DNA from: Thermodesulfobacteriota bacterium
GTDB taxonomy: Bacteria > Desulfobacterota > WTBG01 > CAIYCZ01 > CAIRTM01
NCBI GenBank assembly: GCA_028278025.1
Contig: JANQFE010000073.1
Span: 25,024 to 89,023, forward strand
Reading direction: 5' to 3'
Length of the DNA: 64,000 nt
Shown: piece after piece, positions 9,214 through 18,532 of the stretch
How the letters are laid out: every line of letters starts with the position of its first letter
How positions within the stretch are numbered: position 1 is the first letter of the stretch
Position numbers and translations under genes: made by a program
Notes under the pieces: generated by a model
The model's database searches: none
Told to the model about the DNA's origin: nothing
The model's input: the letters and a program-made list of their open reading frames with translations, nothing else

Positions 9214-10413
9214 TTATTTACCCTTCTGAATTTCTGCAAAAATTGTATGCAATACCTCTATACACGTATCTATGTCACTTCCGGTTACGATCAGCGGCGG
9301 AACAAACCGTAACACCCTGTCAAGGGTACAATTAATTATAATACCCCTGGCAAGACATTCCTGCACAATCTGTTTTCCGTCTATGCTGAGCTCCATACCA
9401 ATGATGAGGCCTTTGCCCCTGACATCAGCGATAATATCCGGGTAGGCTTCTTTGAGATCTACAAGCTTTTCACGAAAATAGCTCCCCATCCTGGCACAGT
9501 TGTGCAACACATCACTGTTGACCAGTTCTTTTAAAACAGCCACGGCAGCGGCCATAACAACCGGGTTACCGCCGAATGTAGAGGCATGTGTTCCTGGGGT
9601 AAAGCTTTGCGCAACGTTATCGGTTGCCAGCATGGCACCAGCAGGAAGCCCGCCGGCCAGCGCTTTTGCCAGGGTCATAATATCGGGGGCGACACCATAA
9701 TGCTCGTAAGCGAACATCTTACCGGTCCTGCCCATACCAACCTGGACCTCATCGAAAATCAGCAGCAGGCCTTCCCGGTCACACAGCTGCCGTACCTGTT
9801 TGAGATAGTCATCGGCAGGGACATTTACCCCGCCCTCACCTTGGATAGGCTCAAGCATTACCGCGCAGGTTTTGTCAGTGATGGCATGCTCAAGCGCCTG
9901 GATATCATTAAAAGGCACATAGGTAAAACCGGCAAGCAAGGGGTCAAATCCTTTATGAAACTTATCCTGACCGGTTGCCGTCAGTGTTGCCAGGGTCCTG
10001 CCATGAAAAGAAGATTCCATGGTGACAATTTCAAACCGCTTTCCGTTAGAATGCGCATAGGCACATTTGCGCGCAAGTTTAAGGGCGGCCTCATTGGCCT
10101 CTGCACCACTGTTGCAAAAAAACACTTTGTCTGCAAAAGAATGCCGGGTTAAAAGGGCCGCAAGCTCTGCCTGGGGCTGCGTATAAAACAGGTTTGAAAC
10201 ATGTACCAGCCTGTCAACCTGGGACTGCACTGCTTTGGCAACACCGGCATGGCAGTGTCCCAGGTTACAGACAGCAATACCGCTAAGGAAATCAAGATAC
10301 TGCCTGCCCTTATCGTCCCAGACCTGAACCCCTTTTCCCCGTGAGAGCACGATAGGGTATCTGCCGTACGTATGAAAAATATTCTGATCGGTCTTTTCTA
10401 TTGTATCATTCAT
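9214..10413 (-). CDS. argD: Acetylornithine aminotransferase
   Basis: This class III PLP aminotransferase makes N-acetylornithine from the semialdehyde and may also serve as succinyldiaminopimelate aminotransferase for lysine. The 399-residue protein has NSGAEANEAALK (101-112, cofactor phosphate site), IFDEVQVGMGRTG (about 219-231) and the Schiff-base lysine Lys250 in TLAKALAGGLP. It is separated from argB upstream by 483 bases of repeat-rich DNA, unlike the tight packing of the genes after it. It may therefore start its own transcript. Confidence 0.95.
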   Translation of the reverse strand: MNDTIEKTDQNIFHTYGRYPIVLSRGKGVQVWDDKGRQYLDFLSGIAVCNLGHCHAGVAKAVQSQVDRLVHVSNLFYTQPQAELAALLTRHSFADKVFFCNSGAEANEAALKLARKCAYAHSNGKRFEIVTMESSFHGRTLATLTATGQDKFHKGFDPLLAGFTYVPFNDIQALEHAITDKTCAVMLEPIQGEGGVNVPADDYLKQVRQLCDREGLLLIFDEVQVGMGRTGKMFAYEHYGVAPDIMTLAKALAGGLPAGAMLATDNVAQSFTPGTHASTFGGNPVVMAAAVAVLKELVNSDVLHNCARMGSYFREKLVDLKEAYPDIIADVRGKGLIIGMELSIDGKQIVQECLARGIIINCTLDRVLRFVPPLIVTGSDIDTCIEVLHTIFAEIQKGK

Positions 10414-10622
10414 TGCAAGCTCAACATGTTAGCATAAGTATACAAACCTGTCTGATGTTAACTGATCGCTTCGCTTGAGGAGCATTCTGCCGGGGCAGAA
10501 TTCGAGGAGCGTTGCGACTTGTTTTTTGACAGGATTACAGGATCAACATGCTTTTACCACTGGTATATCTAATCATTTTTTCATAAATTATTGCCGCAGA
10601 CTGACGTCGACCGCCGCAGACC

Positions 10623-10652
10623 TTTCAAGCGGACGACCTGTCCGCTTGAAAA
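10623..10652. repeat. Long perfect hairpin, REP-like
   Basis: TTTCAAGCGGAC and GTCCGCTTGAAA form a 12-bp perfect stem with a 5-base loop. The GCGGAC/GTCCGC core resembles the palindromes at 10793-10806 and 18394-18413, suggesting one family. Confidence 0.6.
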
Positions 10653-10792
10653 CAGCAATCACTTCGTGATGTCTATAAAAAACCTTAATCCCTGGAACCC
10701 TTGGCACCTTGTATCCCCAATTCTTTTTTTGCTTAACAGCTTATTAGCTCAAAAGCTTTTATAACCTCAAGGCCAAAGGCCGATCCTCAAAG

Positions 10793-10806
10793 CCCGCTTG
10801 AGCGGG
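10793..10806. repeat. Short REP-like palindrome
   Basis: CCCGCT and AGCGGG form a 6-bp stem with a TG loop. The core is shared with the hairpins at 10623 and 18394. Confidence 0.5.
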
Positions 10807-10886
10807 ATGATTCTAATGCTTAATAAGCATTCAGCAACAAGAGTTTTCTTGTTCCTTCTTTGCTTACCAGTAATCAGCTCAACAGC

Positions 10887-10914
10887 TTTTTCACTGTCAA
10901 CTGTCCACTATCTG
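10887..10914. repeat. Heptamer array overlapping the argB stop
   Basis: TTTTTCA, CTGTCAA, CTGTCCA and CTATCTG follow each other in 7-bp phase. The argB stop codon (10897-10899) and its last codons are encoded by these units, so the repeat forms the extreme C-terminus of the protein. Confidence 0.65.
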
Positions 10915-11772
10915 TGTGCCGATGCCTACATCGGTAAAGATTTCCAGAAGCACAGCATGTTCAATCCGGCCGTCGATAATATGGGCTTTTTTAACACCAT
11001 TATCTAAAGCTTTACAGCAGCAATTAACTTTGGGTATCATGCCGCCGCTGATTTCTCCTTTTTTAATAAACTGTTTTATTTCCTTTTCCGTGAGAGTTGA
11101 AATAAGCCGACCCTTTTTATCCTTAACGCCCGCAACATCCGTAAGCAGGATAAGTTTTTCTGCTTTAAGGGCCGCAGAAATTTCACCGGCCGCCATATCT
11201 GCATTAATATTATAGGTTTCTCCATTATCACCGACACCAAGCGGTGCAATAACCGGTATAAACTGATGCGTGTCAAGGGTATTAATAACATGCGGGTTGA
11301 CCGCAGTTATTTCTCCCACCATACCCAGATCGACTGTTTTTGACTCGTCGTGCTTATCTTTCAGACACAGCTTTTTTGCCTTAATCAGGCTGCCGTCCTT
11401 GCCGCTTAATCCTACTGCCCGGCCGCCATTTTGGTTGATATGATTTACTATCTCCTTGTTTATCTTACCAACAAGAACCATTTCAACGATATCAACAGTC
11501 TCCTTATCAGTAATCCGCATGCCGTCTATAAACGTGGATTTTTTTCCCAGTTTCTCCATGAGCTCGCCGATCTGCGGTCCGCCGCCATGGACTATAACGG
11601 GCCGGATACCTACATAGTTAAGTAGGATAATATCCAGTGCAAAGCTATGGCTCAGTGCACTGTCAATCATTGCATTTCCGCCGAATTTAATCACAAATGT
11701 TTTGTTATTAAACGCCCTGATATAAGGTAGAGCTTCCATCAGGGTTTTGGCTTTTGTGATTGCTTTCTGCAT
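10897..11772 (-). CDS. argB: Acetylglutamate kinase
   Basis: It phosphorylates N-acetylglutamate, the usual control point of arginine synthesis. The 291-residue amino acid kinase fold protein has the N-terminal KFGGNAM loop (29-35), the VHGGGPQI substrate loop and [21 protein letters not shown] ADP/phosphate contacts. The long N-terminal helix (about residues 1-22) fits the hexameric, arginine-sensitive type, so feedback inhibition by arginine is likely but inferred. The last few codons come from the heptamer array. argC and argJ/argA are not in the window. Confidence 0.96.
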   Translation of the reverse strand: MQKAITKAKTLMEALPYIRAFNNKTFVIKFGGNAMIDSALSHSFALDIILLNYVGIRPVIVHGGGPQIGELMEKLGKKSTFIDGMRITDKETVDIVEMVLVGKINKEIVNHINQNGGRAVGLSGKDGSLIKAKKLCLKDKHDESKTVDLGMVGEITAVNPHVINTLDTHQFIPVIAPLGVGDNGETYNINADMAAGEISAALKAEKLILLTDVAGVKDKKGRLISTLTEKEIKQFIKKGEISGGMIPKVNCCCKALDNGVKKAHIIDGRIEHAVLLEIFTDVGIGTQIVDS

Positions 11773-11939
11773 AACAACCCACCCATGTTAGAGCAATGTT
11801 CTTTTTTCCATAGCCCTTGAGCTATACTAATAGTCGTTCCAGCGAGCAGGTTGCCCGCAGCAATCAAACAGGTGCGAGCCCAGCTTACGCCCACCTCACG
11901 TACTATTTTATTGCGTGCACCTGAAACTTCAGTGCCCCT

Positions 11940-13328
11940 TTACAGAATATATCTGCTCAAGTCCTCATCTTTTATTAAATCATCCAGTCGTCCAGAAACA
12001 TAGGAGGCATCAACAATAACTTCCTGGCCTTTCATTTCAGGGGCATTAAAAGAAATCTCTTCGAACTGCTTTTCCATTATGGTATGCAGCCTGCGGGCGC
12101 CAATATTTTCAGTTCTTTCATTTACTGAAGTTGCTATTTCGGCAATCTTCTCTATGGCGTCCTCTTTAAAGATAAGGGCTACACCTTCGGTTTTCATAAG
12201 TTCGATGTATTGCTTTATCAAGGCATTTTGCGGTTCTGTGAGTATCCTGACAAAATCCTCTTTGCTCAGGGAATTCAGCTCAACACGTATCGGGAATCGC
12301 CCCTGCAGTTCAGGGATCAAATCCGCAGGCTTTGAAACATAAAACGCCCCTGAAGCAATAAAAAGGATATGATCGGTTTTTACCATTCCGTATTTTGTTG
12401 TAACCGTAGAGCCTTCAACAATTGGCAGCAGATCACGCTGGACCCCTTCGCGTGATACGTCAGGTCCCTGACCGTAGTCTCTGCTGGCAATTTTGTCAAT
12501 CTCGTCAAGAAAAATAATACCTGACTGCTCAACCCGCTGGATAGCCATTTTCATCACTTTATCCATGTCAATAAGTTTCTGAGCCTCTTCTTTGGCAACA
12601 ATTTCCAGCGCCTCGGGTATTTTTACCTTCCGTTTTTTAGTTTTTTTCGGCAGCATGCTGCCGAACATGTCTTTGAGATTAATGTCCATCTCTTCAAGCC
12701 CGGCAGCCGAAAAAATTTCCACTACAGGCATATTCTGCTGGGTAATCTCAAGCTCTACCTCACGATCATCCAGTTTGCCCCCCTTGAGCATTGTACGCAG
12801 TTTTTCTCGGGTTGAAACTGAGGCGGACTGCTCGGGTGCAGCTGATAGGGGCTTTGCCGTTGTCTCCACTTCCTGGACACCCGGCATGGGAGTTGCGGAG
12901 GCCCTGCGCGGCGGGGGCGGCAGTAAAAGGTCAAGGATCTTCTCCTCGGCAATCTCATAGGACTTGGCCTGAACATTCTCAGTTTCTTCATCCTTGACCT
13001 GCTTTACGGCTAGTTCCGTGAGATCCCGCACCATTGACTCAACATCACGGCCTACATATCCAACCTCTGTAAACTTTGATGCTTCTATTTTCAAAAACGG
13101 AGATTGCGCCAGTTTTGCAAGTCGCCGGGCTATTTCTGTTTTACCGACACCTGTCGGTCCTATCATTATGATATTTTTAGGTGCAATTTCATCCCGCAAT
13201 TCCTCAGGGACCTGCTGCCGGCGCCATCTGTTTCGCAAAGCTATAGCTACAGCCTTCTTGGCCATATCCTGGCCGATAATATATTTATCAAGCTCTGCAA
13301 CAATTTCTTTGGGATTGAGTGGTTTCAT
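11940..13328 (-). CDS. hslU: HslU, ATPase subunit of the HslUV protease
   Basis: This AAA+ unfoldase feeds substrates to HslV. The 462-residue protein has Walker A GPTGVGKT (57-64), the pore loop GYVGRD (90-95), Walker B FLDEID (273-278) and the C-terminal sensor 2 region GARRLH. The intermediate (I) domain, about residues 110-240, contains a low-complexity Pro/Ala/Ser stretch (about 136-172), which is common in that domain. The C-terminal tail ends DLSRYIL, the type that docks into HslV. It lies directly after hslV in the same direction. Confidence 0.97.
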   Translation of the reverse strand: MKPLNPKEIVAELDKYIIGQDMAKKAVAIALRNRWRRQQVPEELRDEIAPKNIIMIGPTGVGKTEIARRLAKLAQSPFLKIEASKFTEVGYVGRDVESMVRDLTELAVKQVKDEETENVQAKSYEIAEEKILDLLLPPPPRRASATPMPGVQEVETTAKPLSAAPEQSASVSTREKLRTMLKGGKLDDREVELEITQQNMPVVEIFSAAGLEEMDINLKDMFGSMLPKKTKKRKVKIPEALEIVAKEEAQKLIDMDKVMKMAIQRVEQSGIIFLDEIDKIASRDYGQGPDVSREGVQRDLLPIVEGSTVTTKYGMVKTDHILFIASGAFYVSKPADLIPELQGRFPIRVELNSLSKEDFVRILTEPQNALIKQYIELMKTEGVALIFKEDAIEKIAEIATSVNERTENIGARRLHTIMEKQFEEISFNAPEMKGQEVIVDASYVSGRLDDLIKDEDLSRYIL

Positions 13329-13446
13329 AGTGTTACACAGTATCCTGTTACTATTTATGCAATGAAAATGTCTGCTTTCATTACCTGCCCGCAGACAAAC
13401 ACCATTCAGCCGGTGAAAAACTAAAGCTAACCGTTAAAAAATTTTG

Positions 13447-13467
13447 CTTTCACCTTGTACCTTATCT
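13447..13467. repeat. Three heptamers at the hslV stop
   Basis: CTTTCAC, CTTGTAC and CTTATCT are three 7-bp units. The hslV stop codon (13466-13468) overlaps the last two bases of the third. This is the shortest and least certain member of the family. Confidence 0.45.
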
Positions 13468-13999
13468 ACAATTCCTCTATAGTCAAATCCGTGTTGGTAT
13501 ATATACATAGTTCTGCTGCACCACAGAGTGCTTCTTCAACAATCTGCCGGTTGCTTAAACTGGAGTGTTTTAAAAGCGCCCGGGCAGCAGCAAGTGCATA
13601 GGGACCGCCTGAACCAATTGCGGCGGCATTGTCATCCGGCTCAACCACATCCCCGTTACCTGAAATAATGTACAGGTGCTGCTCATTTGCCACTATAAGC
13701 AGGGCTTCCAGTTTTCTCAGTATTTTATCTGATCTCCAATCCTTGGCAAGTTCCACGGCTGAACGGGCAATATTTCCGCTGTACTGCTCAAGCTTACTTT
13801 CAAACCGCTCAAACAACGTGAATGCATCTGCAGTTGCACCTGCAAACCCGGCAATAACTTTGTCCTGATAGAGTCGTCGGATCTTTTTAGCCCTGTGTTT
13901 CAGCACTATCGTGCCAAGGGTCACCTGTCCGTCTCCCCCTATGCATACGTTTTTGTCTCGCTTAACAGCAAGTATGGTTGTTCCATGCGGTTTTTCCAT
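13466..13999 (-). CDS. hslV: HslV, peptidase subunit of the HslUV protease
   Basis: This proteasome-like threonine peptidase forms double hexameric rings with HslU. The 177-residue protein carries the nucleophile threonine in GTTILAV (Thr7 after removal of a six-residue propeptide). It also has [26 protein letters not shown] and [17 protein letters not shown], all typical of the family. It begins two bases after the xerC stop codon on the same strand, so xerC-hslV-hslU form one transcription unit. Confidence 0.97.
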   Translation of the reverse strand: MEKPHGTTILAVKRDKNVCIGGDGQVTLGTIVLKHRAKKIRRLYQDKVIAGFAGATADAFTLFERFESKLEQYSGNIARSAVELAKDWRSDKILRKLEALLIVANEQHLYIISGNGDVVEPDDNAAAIGSGGPYALAAARALLKHSSLSNRQIVEEALCGAAELCIYTNTDLTIEEL

Positions 14000-14001
14000 A
14001 G

Positions 14002-14934
14002 TTACAAAACCTCTTTTTTCTTTCTGCTTCTGGGGTGTGTTTTATCATAGATCTCCATCAGTTTGTCTATGTTCAGATGCGTATATTTCTGGGTCGTCGA
14101 CAAACTGGTATGACCCAGCAGTTCCTGTATGGATCGTAAGTCGGCACCTGCATTCAGCATATGTGTTGCAAAGGTATGCCGTATGGCATGAGGGCTCATC
14201 TTGTGCAGCAATCCGCATGTAAGCACATATTTATCAACAATTCTAGCCACGCTTCGTGTGGTAAGACGCCCGCCCCTTCTGTTAAGAAATACCGGTATGT
14301 CCTGTACAGCACGGCCTGCATAACACTTTTTGCAGAGCTCTGCGCTTTTTTGTATGTAATTCTCAAGACAGCTAGAAGCTTTTGTGCCTATAGGGACAAC
14401 CCTTTCTTTTTTTCCCTTTCCAAAAACCCGTATACTGCCGCTGCCCGGCTCCAGATTGCCACGGTTGATGTGGACAAGTTCGCTTACCCGTATTCCTGTT
14501 GAGTAGAGAACTTCCAGAATGGCCTTGTCTCTGGTCTGCATCACTGTATCATCAGGAACAGAATCCAAGAGCGTAAAAACCTCATCAACACTCAAATGGC
14601 GGGGAAGAAATTGTTCACGCTTTGGAGTCTTAACAGCTTGTGCCGGATTGTGTGAGAGGACACCTTCCCGCATCAGAAAATTAAAAAATGATCTCAGACA
14701 AGCAAGCTTGCGTGATTGTGTCGATCGTTTATTCCTTTTAGAAAGAAATGCCAGGAATGCCCGAATGGCGAAATTGTCGATAGCATCAACTGAGTCAGCA
14801 GCCCCGGCATTACTATCCAGCAAAAATGTATCAAACTCCCGTAAATCATGAAGGTAATTCCTGCATGTATGCGCTGATGCATTCTGTGCAACCCTTAAAT
14901 ATCGCTCAAAATCAAGGATATAGGGTTCTAGCAT
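14002..14934 (-). CDS. xerC: Tyrosine recombinase XerC
   Basis: With XerD, XerC resolves chromosome dimers at dif near cell division. The 310-residue protein has an N-terminal SAM-like core-binding domain (about 1-100) and a catalytic domain with the full set: Arg149 (GIRVSEL), a lysine of the KGKKER beta-hairpin (173-177), His249 and Arg252 (HAIRH), His275 (LGHTS) and nucleophile Tyr284 (TQKYTH). Its place in front of hslV is the conserved arrangement for the housekeeping enzyme, not a phage or integron integrase. No dif site was identified in the window. Confidence 0.93.
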   Translation of the reverse strand: MLEPYILDFERYLRVAQNASAHTCRNYLHDLREFDTFLLDSNAGAADSVDAIDNFAIRAFLAFLSKRNKRSTQSRKLACLRSFFNFLMREGVLSHNPAQAVKTPKREQFLPRHLSVDEVFTLLDSVPDDTVMQTRDKAILEVLYSTGIRVSELVHINRGNLEPGSGSIRVFGKGKKERVVPIGTKASSCLENYIQKSAELCKKCYAGRAVQDIPVFLNRRGGRLTTRSVARIVDKYVLTCGLLHKMSPHAIRHTFATHMLNAGADLRSIQELLGHTSLSTTQKYTHLNIDKLMEIYDKTHPRSRKKKEVL

Positions 14935-15354
14935 ACGTAGTATAATCCATTATGAATAGTATAAAATAAAAAAACATATAATCTTTTTTCAAAATAAGCA
15001 ATGAAAAAATATAAGGTTAATTGCCGGCAGGTTCTTGCAGCATCCGCCTAAAGCGCTATTTTTAATACACATATACGGGCCCCTGTACTGACGGGTACAG
15101 CGTGCTGTCATTACTCATGTGGGTGTTTTACATACATTTTTTAAGACTCTTTTTTATATTTTCTTTCTTGCTAAAAATATTTAAATTAGTTAAAAGTCAA
15201 TAACCGGTCCGATCTATCGGGGCGGCTTGAAAAAGGCTCTGCTGCACATTACGATTGCCCTGGTGGAAAGGGCCTTATTGAAAGGGTATGACAGAGCCCG
15301 CAAGTGGTTTCAGTTTTTGAACAGTCTGCTGAACAGTTTACAAAGGGAAGTGGT
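14935..15354. other. Divergent intergenic region between xerC and coaD
   Basis: No gene is supported. The xerC-proximal half is very AT-rich and probably holds promoters. A small perfect hairpin (CTGTAC at 15083-15088, GTACAG at 15095-15100) lies in the middle. The coaD-proximal part (about 15209-15350) has an open frame without recognisable motifs. It could be a decayed gene fragment or the 5' leader of coaD. Confidence 0.5.
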
Positions 15355-15855
15355 ATGCCGGAAAAAAAGGCCAGTATATGCATTTATCCCGGTTCTTTTG
15401 ATCCATTAACAAATGGTCATATGAACCTGATTGAACGCGCCCTGCATATTTTTGACAAGGTGATTGTGGCTGTTGCTATCAATCCTGACAAAAACCCTCT
15501 TTTTTCTGCAGAAGAAAGAAAAGAAATGATTCAGATAGCCACAGAAAACAATCCGCGGATCATTGTTGATTCTTTTGAGGGACTCCTTGTTGAGTATGCC
15601 AGGCGCAAAGGTGTTCATGTTATCCTGAGGGGGATGCGGGCAATATCAGATTTTGAGTACGAATATGAAATGACCTTTATGAACAGAAAGCTGGACAGGG
15701 AGATTGAAACGATATTCATGATGACGGGCCTGAGATGGGTTTTTGTGCATTCCAAGGGTATAAAAGCCGCTGTTAAGGCCGGTGCATCGGTAGCAGGGCT
15801 GGCCCCTGACATTGTATGTGAACGATTGAAACAAAAATTCAGAACCGCTACATAA
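15355..15855 (+). CDS. coaD: Phosphopantetheine adenylyltransferase
   Basis: It adenylates 4'-phosphopantetheine to dephospho-CoA, the fourth step of CoA synthesis. The 166-residue nucleotidyltransferase has the GSFDPLTNGH motif (13-22, with TNGH as the T/HxGH site), RGMRAISDFEYEYEM for the substrate pocket and a C-terminal SGIKxAVKxG-like segment. The start at 15355 gives the usual length and has AAAGGGAAG upstream. The longer frame from 15304 adds 17 residues not expected in this family. It is followed after 27 bases by the aminotransferase gene. Confidence 0.96.
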   Translation: MPEKKASICIYPGSFDPLTNGHMNLIERALHIFDKVIVAVAINPDKNPLFSAEERKEMIQIATENNPRIIVDSFEGLLVEYARRKGVHVILRGMRAISDFEYEYEMTFMNRKLDREIETIFMMTGLRWVFVHSKGIKAAVKAGASVAGLAPDIVCERLKQKFRTAT

Positions 15856-15882
15856 TAAACAATAAAAGAGGAATATACTACA

Positions 15883-17076
15883 ATGAAACTTTCAAAACGC
15901 ATGGCAAACATAAAACCTTCACCAACTCTGGCAGTCTCTGCCAAAGCAAAGGCCATGAAAGCCAGAGGCATCGATGTAATCGGGTTCGGTGCCGGCGAGC
16001 CCGACTTTGACACCCCGGATCACATAAAAAAGGCTGCTGTTAAAGCCCTGGATGACGGATTTACGAAATATACCCCGGCAGGCGGCATAGATGAACTCAA
16101 GAAGGCCGTATGTGTAAAATTTAAAAAAGATAATAACCTGGATTATGAACCGGGTGAAATTCTTGTTTCCTGCGGTGCAAAACACAGCCTGTACAATATC
16201 TTCCAGGCCCTGGTATATGAAGGTGACGAAGTCATTATCCCATCACCCTACTGGGTTTCCTATCCTGACATGGTATACCTTGCCGGCGGGACTCCCGTAA
16301 TCGTCACGGCACGTGAAGAGAACGATTTCAAAGTTACAGCCGAAGATTTATCCAGTCACATAACCCCTAAAACAAAAGCATTTGTACTGAACTCACCTTC
16401 CAACCCCACCGGGTCGGCGTACACCAGACAGGAACTGCAGGAACTTGCCCAGATTTTACTTAAAAAAGGCCTAATGGTAATAAGTGATGAGATTTATGAA
16501 AAAATAGTATATGACAATTTTGACTTCTATAGCATTGTGACCGTTGAACCAAAACTGAAGGACTCCACGGTTATTGTTAACGGAGTATCAAAAACCTATT
16601 CCATGACCGGATGGAGAATCGGGTATGCTGCCGGGCCTGGTGACATTATTAAAGCAATGACTAATATCCAGAGTCAGAGCACCTCGAATCCAACCTCTAT
16701 TGCCCAAATAGCAAGCCTCGAAGCCCTTACCGGCCCGCAGGATTGCATCAGTGACATGCTGCAGGAGTTTGACAAAAGAAGAACGTATATGGTGGAGCGG
16801 TTAAACGCAATCCCCGGTGTTTCCTGTTTCTCCCCTCAAGGTGCATTTTATACCTTTCCCAATGTGGCGGGTGTTTATGGGCGCAGATCGGGAGACGTTG
16901 AAATCAGCGACTCAACTTCCCTGGCCGCCTATCTGCTGGAATCGGTCAATGTAGCCGTTGTGGCAGGAGTCGGTTTTGGGGCTGATGACAACATCCGCCT
17001 TTCATATGCTACATCTTTTGAGAACATCGAGAAAGGACTGAATCGTATTCAAAAAGCTATAGAGCAATTACAGTAA
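15883..17076 (+). CDS. Aspartate/aromatic aminotransferase (class I, AspB type)
   Basis: This fold-type I PLP aminotransferase has 397 residues. It has GAGEPDFDTPDHIK near the start, the cofactor-binding NSPSNPTGSAY (about 170-180), SDEIYEK (about 201-207), the Schiff-base lysine Lys237 in SKTYSMTGWRIGY and an arginine in the FYTF and NIRLSYA regions near the C-terminus. It most resembles class Ib aspartate aminotransferases, which also take prephenate in some organisms, so transfer from aspartate to 2-oxoglutarate is likely but the exact range is open. It lies 27 bases after coaD. Confidence 0.92.
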   Translation: MKLSKRMANIKPSPTLAVSAKAKAMKARGIDVIGFGAGEPDFDTPDHIKKAAVKALDDGFTKYTPAGGIDELKKAVCVKFKKDNNLDYEPGEILVSCGAKHSLYNIFQALVYEGDEVIIPSPYWVSYPDMVYLAGGTPVIVTAREENDFKVTAEDLSSHITPKTKAFVLNSPSNPTGSAYTRQELQELAQILLKKGLMVISDEIYEKIVYDNFDFYSIVTVEPKLKDSTVIVNGVSKTYSMTGWRIGYAAGPGDIIKAMTNIQSQSTSNPTSIAQIASLEALTGPQDCISDMLQEFDKRRTYMVERLNAIPGVSCFSPQGAFYTFPNVAGVYGRRSGDVEISDSTSLAAYLLESVNVAVVAGVGFGADDNIRLSYATSFENIEKGLNRIQKAIEQLQ

Positions 17077-17182
17077 AAGGGCTTTAATCAGCCTGACACA
17101 CTGTTGCAGCTATCCTTTTACAGAGTGTGATTGATGTAACCACTATAATCTTGTGCTATACTTTTTCTAAGGGACTGTGCAC

Positions 17183-17968
17183 ATGCCATATTTCATAACT
17201 AATTATCTTACACCTCTGGTAGTAACAACCACTGATATAACCTCCGGGTTAAGAGGTGATGTATGGGAACTCATCCTTCATTCCGGGCCCGTTGTAAAGA
17301 CTGTTATTGCCATCCTCATACTGCTCTCGATATGCTGCTGGGGTATTATATTTTTCAAATTTCTGGTAATGCGCTCTGCCATAAAAGAATCGGAAATATT
17401 TCTTAACATGTTCTGGGAAAGCACCAGTCTGTCCCAGGCATACCAGCAAGCCAAACAACTGCAGCAGAGCCCCCTGGCCGAAATTTTCAGATCCGGATAT
17501 ATGGAATTGCAAAAATTTAAAAACCTGAAAAAAAGCCCTTCTTCAGAACCTGACATCGACCGTTCCCAGGTGTTTGGGATGGGGACTATAAAAAGAGCCT
17601 TAGACCAGGCGGCTATTGCAGAACAGGCCCGGCTTGAAAAAAATCTGAGCTTCCTTGCTACAACCGGCAATACAGCCCCTTTTATCGGCCTTTTTGGTAC
17701 TGTCTGGGGCATTATGGAATCATTCCGTCAGATCGGTTTGCGGGGTTCGGCGAATCTTGCCACAGTTGCACCGGGTATCTCTGAAGCGCTTATTGCCACG
17801 GCATTTGGCCTTATTGCCGCTATCCCTGCAGTTGTTGGCTATAACTACTTTGTAAGTAAAACCCGCATGATTACATCCGAGATGGATAACTTCTCCTCGG
17901 AGTTTTTAAACATTATTGAAAGACATTTCGAGACCATTAAAGACAATGACAGGAACAAACAACAGTAG
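17183..17968 (+). CDS. tolQ: TolQ, proton-channel subunit of the Tol-Pal system
   Basis: This MotA/TolQ/ExbB family inner-membrane protein, with TolR, uses the proton gradient to energise TolA during envelope constriction. The 261-residue protein has a first membrane helix at about 35-60 (VVKTVIAILILLSICCWGIIFF) and two helices in the conserved half with NTAPFIGLFGTVWGIM and IAEALIAT-like text (ISEALIATAFGLIAAIPAV). The ATG at 17183 has AAGGGA at proper distance; a GTG lies six bases earlier. A possible extended -10 (TGCTATACT) ends at 17162. This gene begins the tolQRAB-pal-cpoB run. Confidence 0.95.
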   Translation: MPYFITNYLTPLVVTTTDITSGLRGDVWELILHSGPVVKTVIAILILLSICCWGIIFFKFLVMRSAIKESEIFLNMFWESTSLSQAYQQAKQLQQSPLAEIFRSGYMELQKFKNLKKSPSSEPDIDRSQVFGMGTIKRALDQAAIAEQARLEKNLSFLATTGNTAPFIGLFGTVWGIMESFRQIGLRGSANLATVAPGISEALIATAFGLIAAIPAVVGYNYFVSKTRMITSEMDNFSSEFLNIIERHFETIKDNDRNKQQ

Positions 17969-18362
17969 GGACTCCCGCCTGTTATCTGAAATTAATGTAA
18001 CACCTTTTGTAGATGTTATGCTTGTTCTGCTGGTGATCTTTATGGTTACTGCTCCGCTTGTTCAGCACGGGGTCGATGTGGATCTGCCACGGGCAACCAC
18101 AAAAAACATTACCGCGGAAGAAGAACATTTGACGGTAACGCTCACGCAGGACAGGAAAATCTTCATCAATAAAATGCAGGTGGACAAATCCCAGCTTAGA
18201 GAACGGCTTACAAGAATTTTTAAACAGAGAACTGATAACCAGCTCTTTTTCAAAGCAGATAAGACGCTTCCCTATGAATTTGTTATTCAGATAATGGCTG
18301 AAATAAAAAATGCAGGCATCGAGAAACTGGGCATTATAACCACACCTCTTGAGGAAAATTGA
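17946..18362 (+). CDS. tolR: TolR, Tol-Pal proton-channel subunit
   Basis: The 138-residue ExbD/TolR family protein has a single N-terminal membrane helix preceded by EINVTPFVDVMLVLLVIFMV. This contains the conserved aspartate (about residue 23) that carries protons. The periplasmic domain follows. The ATG at 17946 overlaps the tolQ end by 23 bases. An alternative TTG at 17916 would add ten residues and looks less likely. It acts with TolQ to drive TolA. Confidence 0.94.
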   Translation: MTGTNNSRDSRLLSEINVTPFVDVMLVLLVIFMVTAPLVQHGVDVDLPRATTKNITAEEEHLTVTLTQDRKIFINKMQVDKSQLRERLTRIFKQRTDNQLFFKADKTLPYEFVIQIMAEIKNAGIEKLGIITTPLEEN

Positions 18363-18393
18363 ACTGCCACCGGTTAGAAGCTGGTGGATTCAG

Positions 18394-18413
18394 TAGCCCG
18401 CTAAAGCGGACTA
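18394..18413. repeat. REP-like palindrome between tolR and tolA
   Basis: TAGCCCGCT and AGCGGACTA pair with one mismatch and an AA loop. The sequence core is shared with palindromes in the argB-argD spacer. It lies in an untypical 170-base gap between tolR and tolA. Confidence 0.5.
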
Positions 18414-18532
18414 AGGGGAAAAAACAAAACCACAAAAATTCTCCTGAGGAGTGCATACGATTGATAAGCAACAGCCAATTAAGTAAACATTTTTAATCTG
18501 AAGGGTGAGGGTTTCAAACCCCGAAGGAGACA

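Larger units (their letters stand above)
10414..10896. other. Repeat-rich spacer splitting argB from argD
   Basis: No gene is supported. The spacer is a patchwork of short inverted repeats. ATTCTGCC/GGCAGAAT (10484-10501) is flanked by GAGGAGC on both sides. A long hairpin with TCAAGCGGAC arms lies at about 10623-10652. ATCACTTCGTGAT lies at about 10659-10671 and CCCGCT-TG-AGCGGG at 10793-10806. There is also a direct repeat ACAGGATTACAGGAT near 10529-10543. None has a proper T tract for a terminator on the minus strand. The mixture suggests a site that collects REP-like elements. Confidence 0.65.

Noticed and set aside
14002..14934. Phage or integron integrase
   Set aside because: Its position before hslV-hslU and normal length fit housekeeping XerC. 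No attachment site or cargo is nearby.
15083..15100. tRNA or riboswitch between xerC and coaD
   Set aside because: Only one small hairpin is present. There is no cloverleaf or known riboswitch core.
15227..15409. 60-codon frame in front of and overlapping coaD
   Set aside because: No motif and out of frame with the well-supported coaD start. It may at most be a gene remnant.
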